Assembly: GCA_038237055.1 (NCBI GenBank)
Contig: JBBRZD010000155.1
Coordinates: 1 to 7,533 of the forward strand
Direction: 5' to 3'
From: Dokdonella_A sp038237055
Lineage (GTDB): Bacteria > Pseudomonadota > Gammaproteobacteria > Xanthomonadales > Rhodanobacteraceae
Length of the DNA stretch: 7,533 nucleotides
Shown: positions 1 through 6,202 of the stretch, piece by piece
How positions within the stretch are numbered: the first letter of the stretch is position 1
Layout of the letters: each line of letters opens with the position of its first letter
The notes under the pieces: model-generated
Databases searched by the model: none
Told to the model about the DNA's origin: nothing
Seen by the model: only the letters and a program-made list of their open reading frames with translations
Position numbers and translations under genes: made by a program

Positions 1-29
1 CCGCAGCCCGAAAAACAGGAAAGTCGTCG

Positions 30-1163
30 ATGGAACTCGCCCTCGTGCTGCTGGTGGTGCTGATCGCGCTGGTGTTCGAATACATCAATGGTTTTCACGA
101 CACCGCCAATTCGATTGCGACGGTGGTCGCGACCAGGGTGTTGAGCCCGGGCCAGGCGGTGCTACTCGCAGCGACAACCAATCTCGTGGGTGCGCTGGCC
201 GGCACGGCGGTCGCCAAAACGATCGCGTCGGGATTGATCGACACGAACATAGTCGCGGTTACGCCGGTGGTGCTGATCTGTGCCTTGTTGGGCGCAATCA
301 TCTGGAACCTGATCACGTGGTGGTGGGGGTTGCCTTCGAGCTCATCTCACGCGCTGGTCGGCGGCCTCAGCGGTGCGGCGCTTGCCGCAGCGCACGATAA
401 CTGGAGCGCAATCATCTGGGCCCAGGGCGGTACGCACTGGTGGGGCGAGAAAGGTGTGCTGCCCAAGGTCGTGTTGCCGATGATCACGTCGCCGGTCGCC
501 GGCTTCATCCTCGGCCTGCTGCTCATGGGCCTGCTGTTCTCGCTGATGGAATTCCTCGGTTCGCGCACGGGTCCGCTGCAAAAACTCGGTCGCACGCGTT
601 TCGCGAACGCCTTCTTCAGCAAGGCGCAATTGGTCTCCGCGAGCGTGATGGGCTTGTCGCACGGGCTCAACGATGCGCAGAAGACTATGGGCATCATCGC
701 GCTGGCATTGGCCGGCGCCACCGCGTCGGGATCGCTTGAACATGTACCGTCGTGGCTCAGCTTCCTGCGCATCGAGGAAGACGCAAGTCGTCAGTTCGAG
801 ATCGCGACGTGGATCAAGGTACTGTGCGCGCTGACCATGGCTGCAGGCACTGCAGTCGGTGGTTGGCGCATCATCAAGACGCTGGGTCACAAGATAGTGA
901 AGCTTCACCCGATCAATGGTTTTGCAGCCGAGACCGCATCGGCGACGATCATCCTGACCGCATCCCACTTCGGCATTCCGGTTTCGACCACGCACAACAT
1001 CTCGGCAGCGATCCTCGGCGTGGGCGTCGCAAAACGCGCGAACGCGATCCGCTGGACCATCGTCGAGCGCATGCTGTGGGCCTGGATCCTGACCTTGCCG
1101 ATCACCGGCGGACTCGCCTGGACGATGGTGCGCGCCGCGCGCGCGTTCGGCTGGGTCGGTTGA
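30..1163 (+). CDS. PiT-family inorganic phosphate transporter
   Basis: This is an inner-membrane permease of the PiT (PHO4) family, which takes up phosphate, usually as a metal-phosphate complex, in symport with a cation. The 377 residues are mostly hydrophobic and carry the duplicated family signatures. The first half has GFHDTANS (21-28) and GLPSSSSH (100-107). The second half has GLSHGLNDAQKTMGI (208-222) and GIPVSTTHN (315-323). The inverted-repeat halves are joined by a more polar stretch at about 172-200. The length is on the short side but normal for bacterial single-domain PiT proteins. The ATG at 30 has AGGA nine bases upstream and begins directly with a membrane segment. Only 29 bases precede it, so a partner gene such as a PhoU-like DUF47 regulator, which often lies just upstream, cannot be seen. 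The family is clear; whether phosphate is the only substrate is inference. Confidence 0.95.
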   Translation: MELALVLLVVLIALVFEYINGFHDTANSIATVVATRVLSPGQAVLLAATTNLVGALAGTAVAKTIASGLIDTNIVAVTPVVLICALLGAIIWNLITWWWGLPSSSSHALVGGLSGAALAAAHDNWSAIIWAQGGTHWWGEKGVLPKVVLPMITSPVAGFILGLLLMGLLFSLMEFLGSRTGPLQKLGRTRFANAFFSKAQLVSASVMGLSHGLNDAQKTMGIIALALAGATASGSLEHVPSWLSFLRIEEDASRQFEIATWIKVLCALTMAAGTAVGGWRIIKTLGHKIVKLHPINGFAAETASATIILTASHFGIPVSTTHNISAAILGVGVAKRANAIRWTIVERMLWAWILTLPITGGLAWTMVRAARAFGWVG

Positions 1164-1185
1164 AACCGGTGTAACCCGTCGATAA

Positions 1186-1590
1186 CTAGAACGTATCGCC
1201 GCCGCTGGAAATCGCCTGTTCCATGCGATCGCCGAGCGTGCCCAGTTCATCGATCACACGATCGAGTTCCGCATCAGAAAGCAGGCCATAAGGCCGGTTC
1301 TCGCACAGGTGCAGGTAGGGCGAGCCGGCAAGATCGCTGACTGCGAGGTAGCCGGTGCGTTGCTCCCAGTTGAAGCGCAGGCAACGCAGCCCGTCCATGC
1401 CGGTGTATGGGCTGATGGGCGTCGAAATGCGCAAATACTTCGCGCCTTCTTCGTCCTCCATCTCGGCCAGATAGACACCTTGATGGCGATCATCGGCGAG
1501 GGTCACGTCGAAACTGATCAAATAAGGGTCGTTGGCGCGCAGCGTGTGGCGGCTGCCGACGTGCGAGCGGATTTGTTCAAAACTTTGCAC
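1186..1590 (-). CDS. Small YbjN/type III chaperone-like protein (hypothetical)
   Basis: This is a 134-residue soluble, acidic protein with no signal peptide or membrane segment. I chose the GTG at 1588-1590, which reads MQSFEQIRSHV, because GGAGA lies on the minus strand at 1597-1601 with a six-base gap. The longer ATG form starting at 1662 adds about 24 basic, low-complexity residues and has no such site. The layout is an N-terminal helix, then alternating strands (around LISFDVTL, then an exposed acidic turn, then YLRISTPI), and a C-terminal helix around LDRVIDELGTLGDRMEQ. It resembles the compact alpha/beta fold of YbjN and CesT-like chaperone domains, but this is pattern resemblance only and no catalytic residues are visible. 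It converges on the phosphate transporter with 22 bases between stops and no clear terminator. The function is unknown. Confidence 0.8.
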   Translation of the reverse strand: MQSFEQIRSHVGSRHTLRANDPYLISFDVTLADDRHQGVYLAEMEDEEGAKYLRISTPISPYTGMDGLRCLRFNWEQRTGYLAVSDLAGSPYLHLCENRPYGLLSDAELDRVIDELGTLGDRMEQAISSGGDTF

Positions 1591-1798
1591 GGCCGTTCTC
1601 CGTCGAATTGGCCTGTATGTTACCAGTCCACCGGATGCAGGTTGATCGCGCTGCAAGTTCATTCAGAGTCCATGCGCGGATCCTGGATTTCTGCCGCAGA
1701 ACCTGCTCGCGGCCGACAAATCGCAGAGAATCCTGACCAGCATAGCCGATTCTTCCATTTCGACGGCTCATCTTGATGCACCGCCCGCTTGCACACCC
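1591..1798. promoter_or_regulatory. Divergent intergenic region with a 13-bp dyad
   Basis: These 208 bases separate two divergently read genes, so promoters for both should lie here. I could not fix convincing -35/-10 pairs on either strand. The one clear structure is the perfect dyad TTCTGC-C-GCAGAA at 1689-1701. It lies about 100 bases from each start codon, where it could serve as an operator for one or both genes. No RNA gene or further ORF is convincing here. Confidence 0.4.
1597..1601 (-). promoter_or_regulatory. Ribosome binding site deciding a GTG start
   Basis: Read on the minus strand this is GGAGA, six bases before the GTG at 1588-1590. It decides in favour of the shorter form of the minus-strand gene, because the upstream ATG at 1662 has no comparable site. 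Confidence 0.65.
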
Positions 1799-2203
1799 AT
1801 GACGTCTTCTGAATCGCCCGTGCCGCCCGAACATCTCGCGATCCTGCGAGCGATCAAGTCTATTCCTCGTGGTTGCGTCGCCAGTTACGGTGAAATTGCC
1901 GAGCGCGCGGGTCTCCCGCGGCGCGCGCGCCTGGTGGGTCGCGTCCTGCGGGAAACGCCGGCAGCTGTCGACTTGCCGTGGTATCGCGTGTTGCGCGCGG
2001 ACGGTCGCATTGCGTTTCCGCCGGGGAGCCGCGGTTTTCGCGAGCAGGTGCGCCATCTCGCGGGCGAAGGCGTCCTGGTCAGCAAGGGTCGCGTCGATCT
2101 CGCCCGACATGGGTGGGAGCGCAATCTCGACGATTTGTTGTGGAGCCCGCCTGCGCCGACAAACGAAGACCTGCCTCGCACAAAAGCCGCCCGGCAACGC
2201 TGA
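1799..2203 (+). CDS. Alkyltransferase-like (ATL) DNA-binding protein
   Basis: This is a cytoplasmic protein of the MGMT/Ada C-terminal DNA-binding fold, 134 residues. ATL proteins bind O6-alkylguanine in DNA but do not transfer the alkyl group; they flag the lesion for nucleotide excision repair. The winged-helix part is plain: IPRGCVASYGEIAERAGLP (22-40) includes Tyr30, equivalent to the DNA-rotating tyrosine of human MGMT, and VGRVLRETP (46-54) includes Arg51, equivalent to its arginine finger. The active-site motif PCHRV of true methyltransferases reads PWYRV here (60-64). The acceptor Cys has become Trp61, the ATL hallmark also seen as PWHRV in E. coli YbaZ, and the neighbouring His has become Tyr62. 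A tail at about 117-134 is Pro/Arg-rich and likely disordered. No strong ribosome binding site precedes the ATG. Repair activity as a methyltransferase is excluded by the missing Cys. Confidence 0.9.
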   Translation: MTSSESPVPPEHLAILRAIKSIPRGCVASYGEIAERAGLPRRARLVGRVLRETPAAVDLPWYRVLRADGRIAFPPGSRGFREQVRHLAGEGVLVSKGRVDLARHGWERNLDDLLWSPPAPTNEDLPRTKAARQR

Positions 2204-2310
2204 GTCCTGTTGTGCTGTGCGATGAAAGTTCAGAACCGCTGCACTCGTTCAAATCCATCTCGCTCAATCGCACAATTGCGGCCTGCGTCATGGTCGCGGG
2301 CGATCAAGTG

Positions 2311-2339
2311 GGACTACAGTCCAGCGCGACTCGAAGTCG
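2311..2339. promoter_or_regulatory. Two tandem GACT/AGTC dyads before the DUF1800 operon
   Basis: Within the 153-base leader of the DUF1800 gene there are two adjacent small perfect dyads: GGACT-AC-AGTCC at 2311-2322 and CGACT-CGA-AGTCG at 2327-2339. They share the GACT/AGTC arms, their centres lie about 16-17 bases apart, and the second ends five bases before the ribosome binding site. They could be paired operator half-sites or two short hairpins in the mRNA leader. TACAGT at 2315-2320 lies inside the first dyad and could be a -10 element, although its -35 partner is poor. The role is inference. Confidence 0.35.
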
Positions 2340-2343
2340 GGTT

Positions 2344-2350
2344 GGGGAGA
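2344..2350 (+). promoter_or_regulatory. Ribosome binding site of the DUF1800 gene
   Basis: GGGGAGA lies six bases before the ATG at 2357. It decides the start against the longer open frame beginning at 2210, whose extra 49 residues have no ribosome binding site and would bury the signal peptide. Confidence 0.75.
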
Positions 2351-2356
2351 ACCGTC

Positions 2357-4189
2357 ATGATTTCCAGGCTGCGTGGTGCCACCGCGCTTTCCACCCTGCT
2401 GGTTTTCGCGGCGTTTCTCGCGATGCTACCCATGCACGCGCGCGCGCAAAGCCACTGGCCGGACGCAAACTTCCACGACAGCTTTGATGGGGTGGCGAAC
2501 GGCCCGTCGAACGACGCTGACGCCGCTCGATTCCTGGCTCAAGCAACCTTTGGTCCCACCGCAGCCGACATTGCGCACCTGCGCGTGGTCGGATACCAAG
2601 GCTGGCTCAACGAACAGTTCGCTGCGACGGCGTCGACGCAGACGCAGTACCTCGATTGGGTTTCCGCAACCAATCCCAGCGAATACCTCAGCGACGACAC
2701 GCGTCTTGAAATCTGGAGCATCAATTCGGCGGGAACGGCCGATCCAAGCCGCGCCGGCTTCCCGAACAATGCGCGCACCGACCAGCTGCGCCAGCGCGTC
2801 GCCTTCGCGCTCAGCGAAATTTTGGTCGTCTCCAGCAACAGCGGTGCGTTGCGCGACCAGGCGTGGGGGCTCGCCAGCTACTACGACCTGCTTGCTGCCG
2901 ACGCGTTCCTGAACTACCGCCAGGTGCTCGAAGATGTGACCAAGCATCCGGTCATGGGTATCTACCTCAGTTCGATCCAAAACCAGAAGGCCGACGACAC
3001 CCAGAACATCCATCCTGACGAAAACTATGCACGCGAGGTCATGCAACTGTTCTCCGTCGGCTTGAACAAGCTGGATACGGACGGAACCCCGCTGCTTTCC
3101 GGCGGTCAGCCCATCGCCACCTACGACCAGACGACCGTTCGTGGCTTCGCGGCGGTATTCACCGGCTGGGACTGGAACAACACCGGTTGCGACCCCAACA
3201 GTTACGACTGCTGCAGCGAAGAAACGTATTTCTACTGCGGTCCAAACGATCGCCAGGACGTGCGCTGGCGCAAGCCGATGCAACCGATCGAGGCGTATCA
3301 CGACAATACGACGAACAAACAGCTGCTCAATTACACCAATGTCGTGTTGGCGAACGGCGTGCTTCCGCATTCCAGCGCGCAATCGGAATTGACCAGTGCG
3401 CTCGACAACATCTTTCATCATCCCAATGTCGGTCCCTTCGTTGCGACGCGCCTGATCCAGCGTCTGGTCACGAGCAATCCGACCCCCGCTTATGTGAAAC
3501 GCGTCGCCTTGGTGTTCAACAACGACGGCACCGGCGTACGCGGCAATCTAAAGGCCGTGGTCGCGGCGATCCTGCTCGATCCGGAAGCGCGCTACGGGCA
3601 GTGGCAACACGCCGATACATTCGGAAAGCTGCGCGAGCCCTTGTTGAAGGCGACGCATCTGTGGCGCGCGATGGATGGTCGCTCAAGCAGCGGGCGTGTC
3701 GGTAACCTGCGTACGTATCCAGGGATCGAGGACTTGTACGGTCAGGCGCCGATGCGCTCACCGACGGTATTCAATTTCTTCAAGCCCGATTTCCGCCAGT
3801 CCGGCGAGATAACGACGCGCGGCCTGGTCAGCCCGGAATTCCAGATCCTGAGTGACACGATGGCGGTGGAAACACCGAACAATTTCTACTATCAGATCTT
3901 CTGCTACTACACGAACGGCAATCGATGCTACGACAGCAACGATGCCGATACCCTGCAGCTCAACGAGGATGCTGACGCGGCATTGGCGGCGAGCAATCCG
4001 GCGCAACTCGTCGATGAGTACAACCTGTTGCTGATGTCCGGCCAGATGTCGCCCTTCATGCGCAGCGTATTGATCACACGCCTCAATGCGGTACAGGACG
4101 ATCCCCCCGATCATCCGCTCGGTCGATCACGTGTGCAGCAGTTGCTGTATCTGATCTTCAATTCCCCCGAATATTCCATCCAGAAGTGA
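2357..4189 (+). CDS. Exported DUF1800 domain-containing protein
   Basis: This 610-residue protein belongs to the DUF1800 family, whose biochemical role is unknown. It begins with a Sec-type signal peptide: a basic MISRLRG, a hydrophobic core at about 8-24, and likely cleavage after MHARA near residue 30. The mature protein is therefore periplasmic or extracellular. Family hallmarks appear in order: RFLAQATFGPT (58-68), QRVAFALSEI (146-155), HPDENYAREVMQLFSVGL (219-236), FTGWDW (268-273), HHPNVGPFVATRLIQRL (354-370), LREPLLKATHLWRA (425-438) and SPTVFNFFKPDF (468-479). The length fits a single complete domain. Two oddities stand out. A Cys-rich insert holds Cys278, 285, 286 and 294, with a second pair at Cys516 and Cys524. 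An F-H-D-S-F-D motif (39-44) follows the signal. The gene is followed after 10 bases by a DUF1501 gene, its usual companion, so the two products probably act together. The start at 2357 has the good site at 2344-2350. Confidence 0.93.
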   Translation: MISRLRGATALSTLLVFAAFLAMLPMHARAQSHWPDANFHDSFDGVANGPSNDADAARFLAQATFGPTAADIAHLRVVGYQGWLNEQFAATASTQTQYLDWVSATNPSEYLSDDTRLEIWSINSAGTADPSRAGFPNNARTDQLRQRVAFALSEILVVSSNSGALRDQAWGLASYYDLLAADAFLNYRQVLEDVTKHPVMGIYLSSIQNQKADDTQNIHPDENYAREVMQLFSVGLNKLDTDGTPLLSGGQPIATYDQTTVRGFAAVFTGWDWNNTGCDPNSYDCCSEETYFYCGPNDRQDVRWRKPMQPIEAYHDNTTNKQLLNYTNVVLANGVLPHSSAQSELTSALDNIFHHPNVGPFVATRLIQRLVTSNPTPAYVKRVALVFNNDGTGVRGNLKAVVAAILLDPEARYGQWQHADTFGKLREPLLKATHLWRAMDGRSSSGRVGNLRTYPGIEDLYGQAPMRSPTVFNFFKPDFRQSGEITTRGLVSPEFQILSDTMAVETPNNFYYQIFCYYTNGNRCYDSNDADTLQLNEDADAALAASNPAQLVDEYNLLLMSGQMSPFMRSVLITRLNAVQDDPPDHPLGRSRVQQLLYLIFNSPEYSIQK

Positions 4190-4199
4190 GGCCGCGGCC

Positions 4200-5678
4200 A
4201 TGCATGTAAATCGTCGCGATTTCCTGCGCAAGAGCATATGCGCAGCCATGGGCGGAGTGAGCCTGTATTCGGCGCTCGGCAACCTGCGTCTGGTCGCTGC
4301 CGCGGCTAACGCGCGGCCGTACTCGTTTACCGACTACAAGGCGCTCGTCTGCGTTTTCCTTTATGGCGGCAACGACGCTTTCAACATGATCGTTCCGATC
4401 AGCGGGCAAGAGCGCACCGACTATGTGACCTCACGTGGGGGGCTTGCGCTGCCGGTGGCGGGACTGGTTCCGTTGACGCCGCCCAGTGGCGGTGGGCCGA
4501 CGAACTACGGCCTGCATCCGGCAATGAAGAACATGACGGGAACCGTCGACGCCGACAATGTGGCCGGCAATGCAGGATTGGGCAGCCTATTCAGCGGCGG
4601 CAAGGCGGCGATTGTCGCCAACGTCGGCAGCCTGCTCTATCCGACCACACAGGCGCAGTACCAGAACGACACGGTTCAACTTCCGCCGCAACTGTATTCG
4701 CACGACGATCAGTCCAACCAATGGCAGACCTCGCGCGCAGACGATGCGAACGGGACGGGTTGGGGTGGTCGCATCGCCGACCTGCTGCATTCGGCCAACA
4801 GCGGTCAGGCGTCGATGAGCATCACGCTTGGCGATACCAATCGTTTCCAGCGCGGCCTGATCGTGAACCCATACGCGATGAATCCGGATGGCGTAAGCCG
4901 CATGAGCTATCACGACAACGGAGACGAATGCTGGATCGGCGGCGGTTGCGATGGATCGATCAGAACGGCCAACGCGGCCGCCTACAACGCACTGATCGCA
5001 TCGGGAACGCAGACGAACGTGCTCGAGCGTGCCTATGCGGATGCGAGTCGGCATTCTATCGACAACTATCAGGTCGTCGCCGCGGCGATCGGTGACACAC
5101 CGCCGACGTGGACGACGCCGTTCCAGAACACCGATCTCGGTCGTCAATTGCAGATGGTCGCGCGCTTGATCAAGGCGCGCTCGGCGCTCGGCATGCAGCG
5201 CCAGGTATTTTTCGTGTCGGCCGGCGCGTTCGACACGCACAGCACGCAATTGGTCGACCAGAACCAGAATCTGCTGGAGGTGTCGCAGGCGCTGAAGGCG
5301 TTCCACGATGCGATCAATGTGGATCTGCAGATCGCCAACAGCGTGACGACTTTCACTGCTTCCGATTTCGGTCGCTCGCTTGCGGTCAACCAAGACGGTA
5401 CGGATCACGGTTGGGGCAGCCATCACTTTGTCGTCGGCGGAGCGGTTCGCGGCCAGCGTTTCTACGGCGCGATGCCGTCGCTGGCGCGATACGACGAAGG
5501 CCTGCCCTTGAATGGCAATCCCGATGACACCGGTGGCGGACAGATCATTCCGAAGATCGCCGTCGATCAGTATTCGGCGACGCTGGCCAGCTGGTTCGAT
5601 GTTGCAACAGGCGACCTGCCGACCGTATTCCCCAACCTTGGTCGTTTTAGCAGTGCCAATCTCGGCTTCATGACGTGA
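4200..5678 (+). CDS. Tat-exported DUF1501 domain-containing protein
   Basis: This 492-residue protein is a DUF1501 member. The family is related to the alkaline phosphatase/sulfatase fold, but its substrate is unknown. The N-terminus is a twin-arginine signal: NRRDFLRK (4-11), then a mildly hydrophobic stretch ending near VAAAANA (32-38). Export would thus be in folded form, perhaps with a cofactor or metal. Family motifs in order are FLYGGNDAFN (53-62), LYSHDDQSNQWQT (165-177), AGAFDTHS (341-348), SDFGRS (388-393) and DHGWGSHHFVVGG (402-414). The conserved Asp and His in these motifs are candidate metal ligands by analogy with the superfamily. An insert at 243-250 carries two Cys (244 and 250). 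The GAGG at 4188-4191 overlaps the previous stop codon and sits eight bases before the ATG, so translation is probably coupled to the DUF1800 gene. The stop overlaps a possible GTG start of the next gene. Confidence 0.93.
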   Translation: MHVNRRDFLRKSICAAMGGVSLYSALGNLRLVAAAANARPYSFTDYKALVCVFLYGGNDAFNMIVPISGQERTDYVTSRGGLALPVAGLVPLTPPSGGGPTNYGLHPAMKNMTGTVDADNVAGNAGLGSLFSGGKAAIVANVGSLLYPTTQAQYQNDTVQLPPQLYSHDDQSNQWQTSRADDANGTGWGGRIADLLHSANSGQASMSITLGDTNRFQRGLIVNPYAMNPDGVSRMSYHDNGDECWIGGGCDGSIRTANAAAYNALIASGTQTNVLERAYADASRHSIDNYQVVAAAIGDTPPTWTTPFQNTDLGRQLQMVARLIKARSALGMQRQVFFVSAGAFDTHSTQLVDQNQNLLEVSQALKAFHDAINVDLQIANSVTTFTASDFGRSLAVNQDGTDHGWGSHHFVVGGAVRGQRFYGAMPSLARYDEGLPLNGNPDDTGGGQIIPKIAVDQYSATLASWFDVATGDLPTVFPNLGRFSSANLGFMT

Positions 5679-6094
5679 CCGTTCGCATGAGCATGCGTTC
5701 AATGGTGCGCGCCATCGCATTCGCCGCGACTGGGGTTGCAACTGTGCGCGCTGCAACCTACACGGTCACGGCAAACCTGGATATGACGTTCACGCCGGCG
5801 AGCATCACGATCTATCAGGGCGACAAGATCCGCTTCGAAAACGCGGGTGGCCTGCACAATGTGATCGCCGACGATGGCAGCTTCGCCTGTGGCTACAACT
5901 GCAACACGAATTCCGCGCCCAGCGATCGCCATTGGGTGTACACAATAGCGTTCAATCAGCCCGGGACATTCGGCTACTACTGCGAGCAGCACGGCAATCT
6001 CACCAGCGGCATGCGCGGCTCGGTCACCGTGATCGATCGCGTCTTCGTTGACGGGTTCGACACGCCTCCACCCGCTGCGCTTGCCTACGACTGA
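5675..6094 (+). CDS. Small exported cupredoxin (type-1 copper protein)
   Basis: This is a 139-residue plastocyanin/pseudoazurin-like protein, expected to carry electrons or copper outside the cytoplasm. A short signal peptide (hydrophobic at about 12-24, likely cleavage after VRA) precedes a beta-sandwich starting YTVTANLDMTFTP. The type-1 copper ligands are all present: His61 in GGLHNV, Cys103 and His106 in YYCEQHG, and Met113 in GMRGSVTV. Between His106 and Met113 lie six residues, more than in plastocyanin. Cys72 and Cys76 (CGYNC) may form an extra disulfide. The protein ends with VFVDGFD (123-129) and a Pro/Ala-rich tail, a C-terminal tag I associate with secreted proteins of Xanthomonadales. 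The GTG at 5675 overlaps the DUF1501 stop as GTGA, which suggests coupled translation. ATG at 5687 is an equally plausible start, giving a more typical signal peptide; neither has a clear ribosome binding site. Confidence 0.88.
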   Translation: MTVRMSMRSMVRAIAFAATGVATVRAATYTVTANLDMTFTPASITIYQGDKIRFENAGGLHNVIADDGSFACGYNCNTNSAPSDRHWVYTIAFNQPGTFGYYCEQHGNLTSGMRGSVTVIDRVFVDGFDTPPPAALAYD

Positions 6095-6202
6095 ACGCGA
6101 ACTGCGTCGCAGTCAGGGGTTCGACATGCCATACACTCGCCTGCGCGGCAGAGCCCGCATGCCGGCATTGTCGGCATTCCCGTCATGGTTAGGAGAGGAA
6201 CT
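6095..6202 (+). other. Spacer between cupredoxin and M35 protease genes
   Basis: This 108-base gap holds a small dyad, ACTGC-GTC-GCAGT, at 6101-6113 just after the cupredoxin stop. No T-run follows, so it is not a standard terminator. The imperfect direct repeat CGGCATT occurs twice at about 6163-6178. TACACT at 6132-6137 could be a -10 element but has no good -35. The gap and the fresh, strong ribosome binding site at its end suggest that the protease gene can be expressed separately from the upstream trio. Confidence 0.3.
6191..6200 (+). promoter_or_regulatory. Strong ribosome binding site of the M35 protease gene
   Basis: AGGAGAGGAA lies directly before CTATG. It supports the ATG at 6203 rather than the in-frame ATG at 6185, which lies upstream of this site. 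Confidence 0.75.

Noticed and set aside
1..29. 3' end of an upstream gene, such as a DUF47 phosphate regulator
   Set aside because: All three frames are open over these few bases, so no reading frame or product can be supported.
1164..1185. Bidirectional terminator between the convergent PiT and YbjN-like genes
   Set aside because: The 22-base gap shows no stable inverted repeat or T/A runs.
342..1250. 302-codon minus-strand frame across the phosphate transporter
   Set aside because: It is a shadow of the PiT gene; the product is highly charged, low in hydrophobic pattern and overlaps the end of a better minus-strand gene.
2210..2356. N-terminal extension of the DUF1800 protein from an upstream ATG
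   Set aside because: The 49 extra residues have no ribosome binding site and precede a complete signal peptide that has its own strong site; the region is better read as leader.
2426..3421. 331-codon open frame on the minus strand
   Set aside because: It lies wholly inside the DUF1800 gene, opposite clear family motifs, and its translation is Arg/Val-rich without recognisable domains. Long antisense frames are common in GC-rich genes.
4587..5756. 389-codon open frame on the minus strand
   Set aside because: It is antisense to the DUF1501 gene with its conserved motifs; the product is Arg-rich, lacks domain features and has no convincing start context.
6101..6113. Small hairpin after the cupredoxin stop as a terminator
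   Set aside because: The stem is only five pairs and no T-run follows, unlike the clear terminator at 7298-7328.
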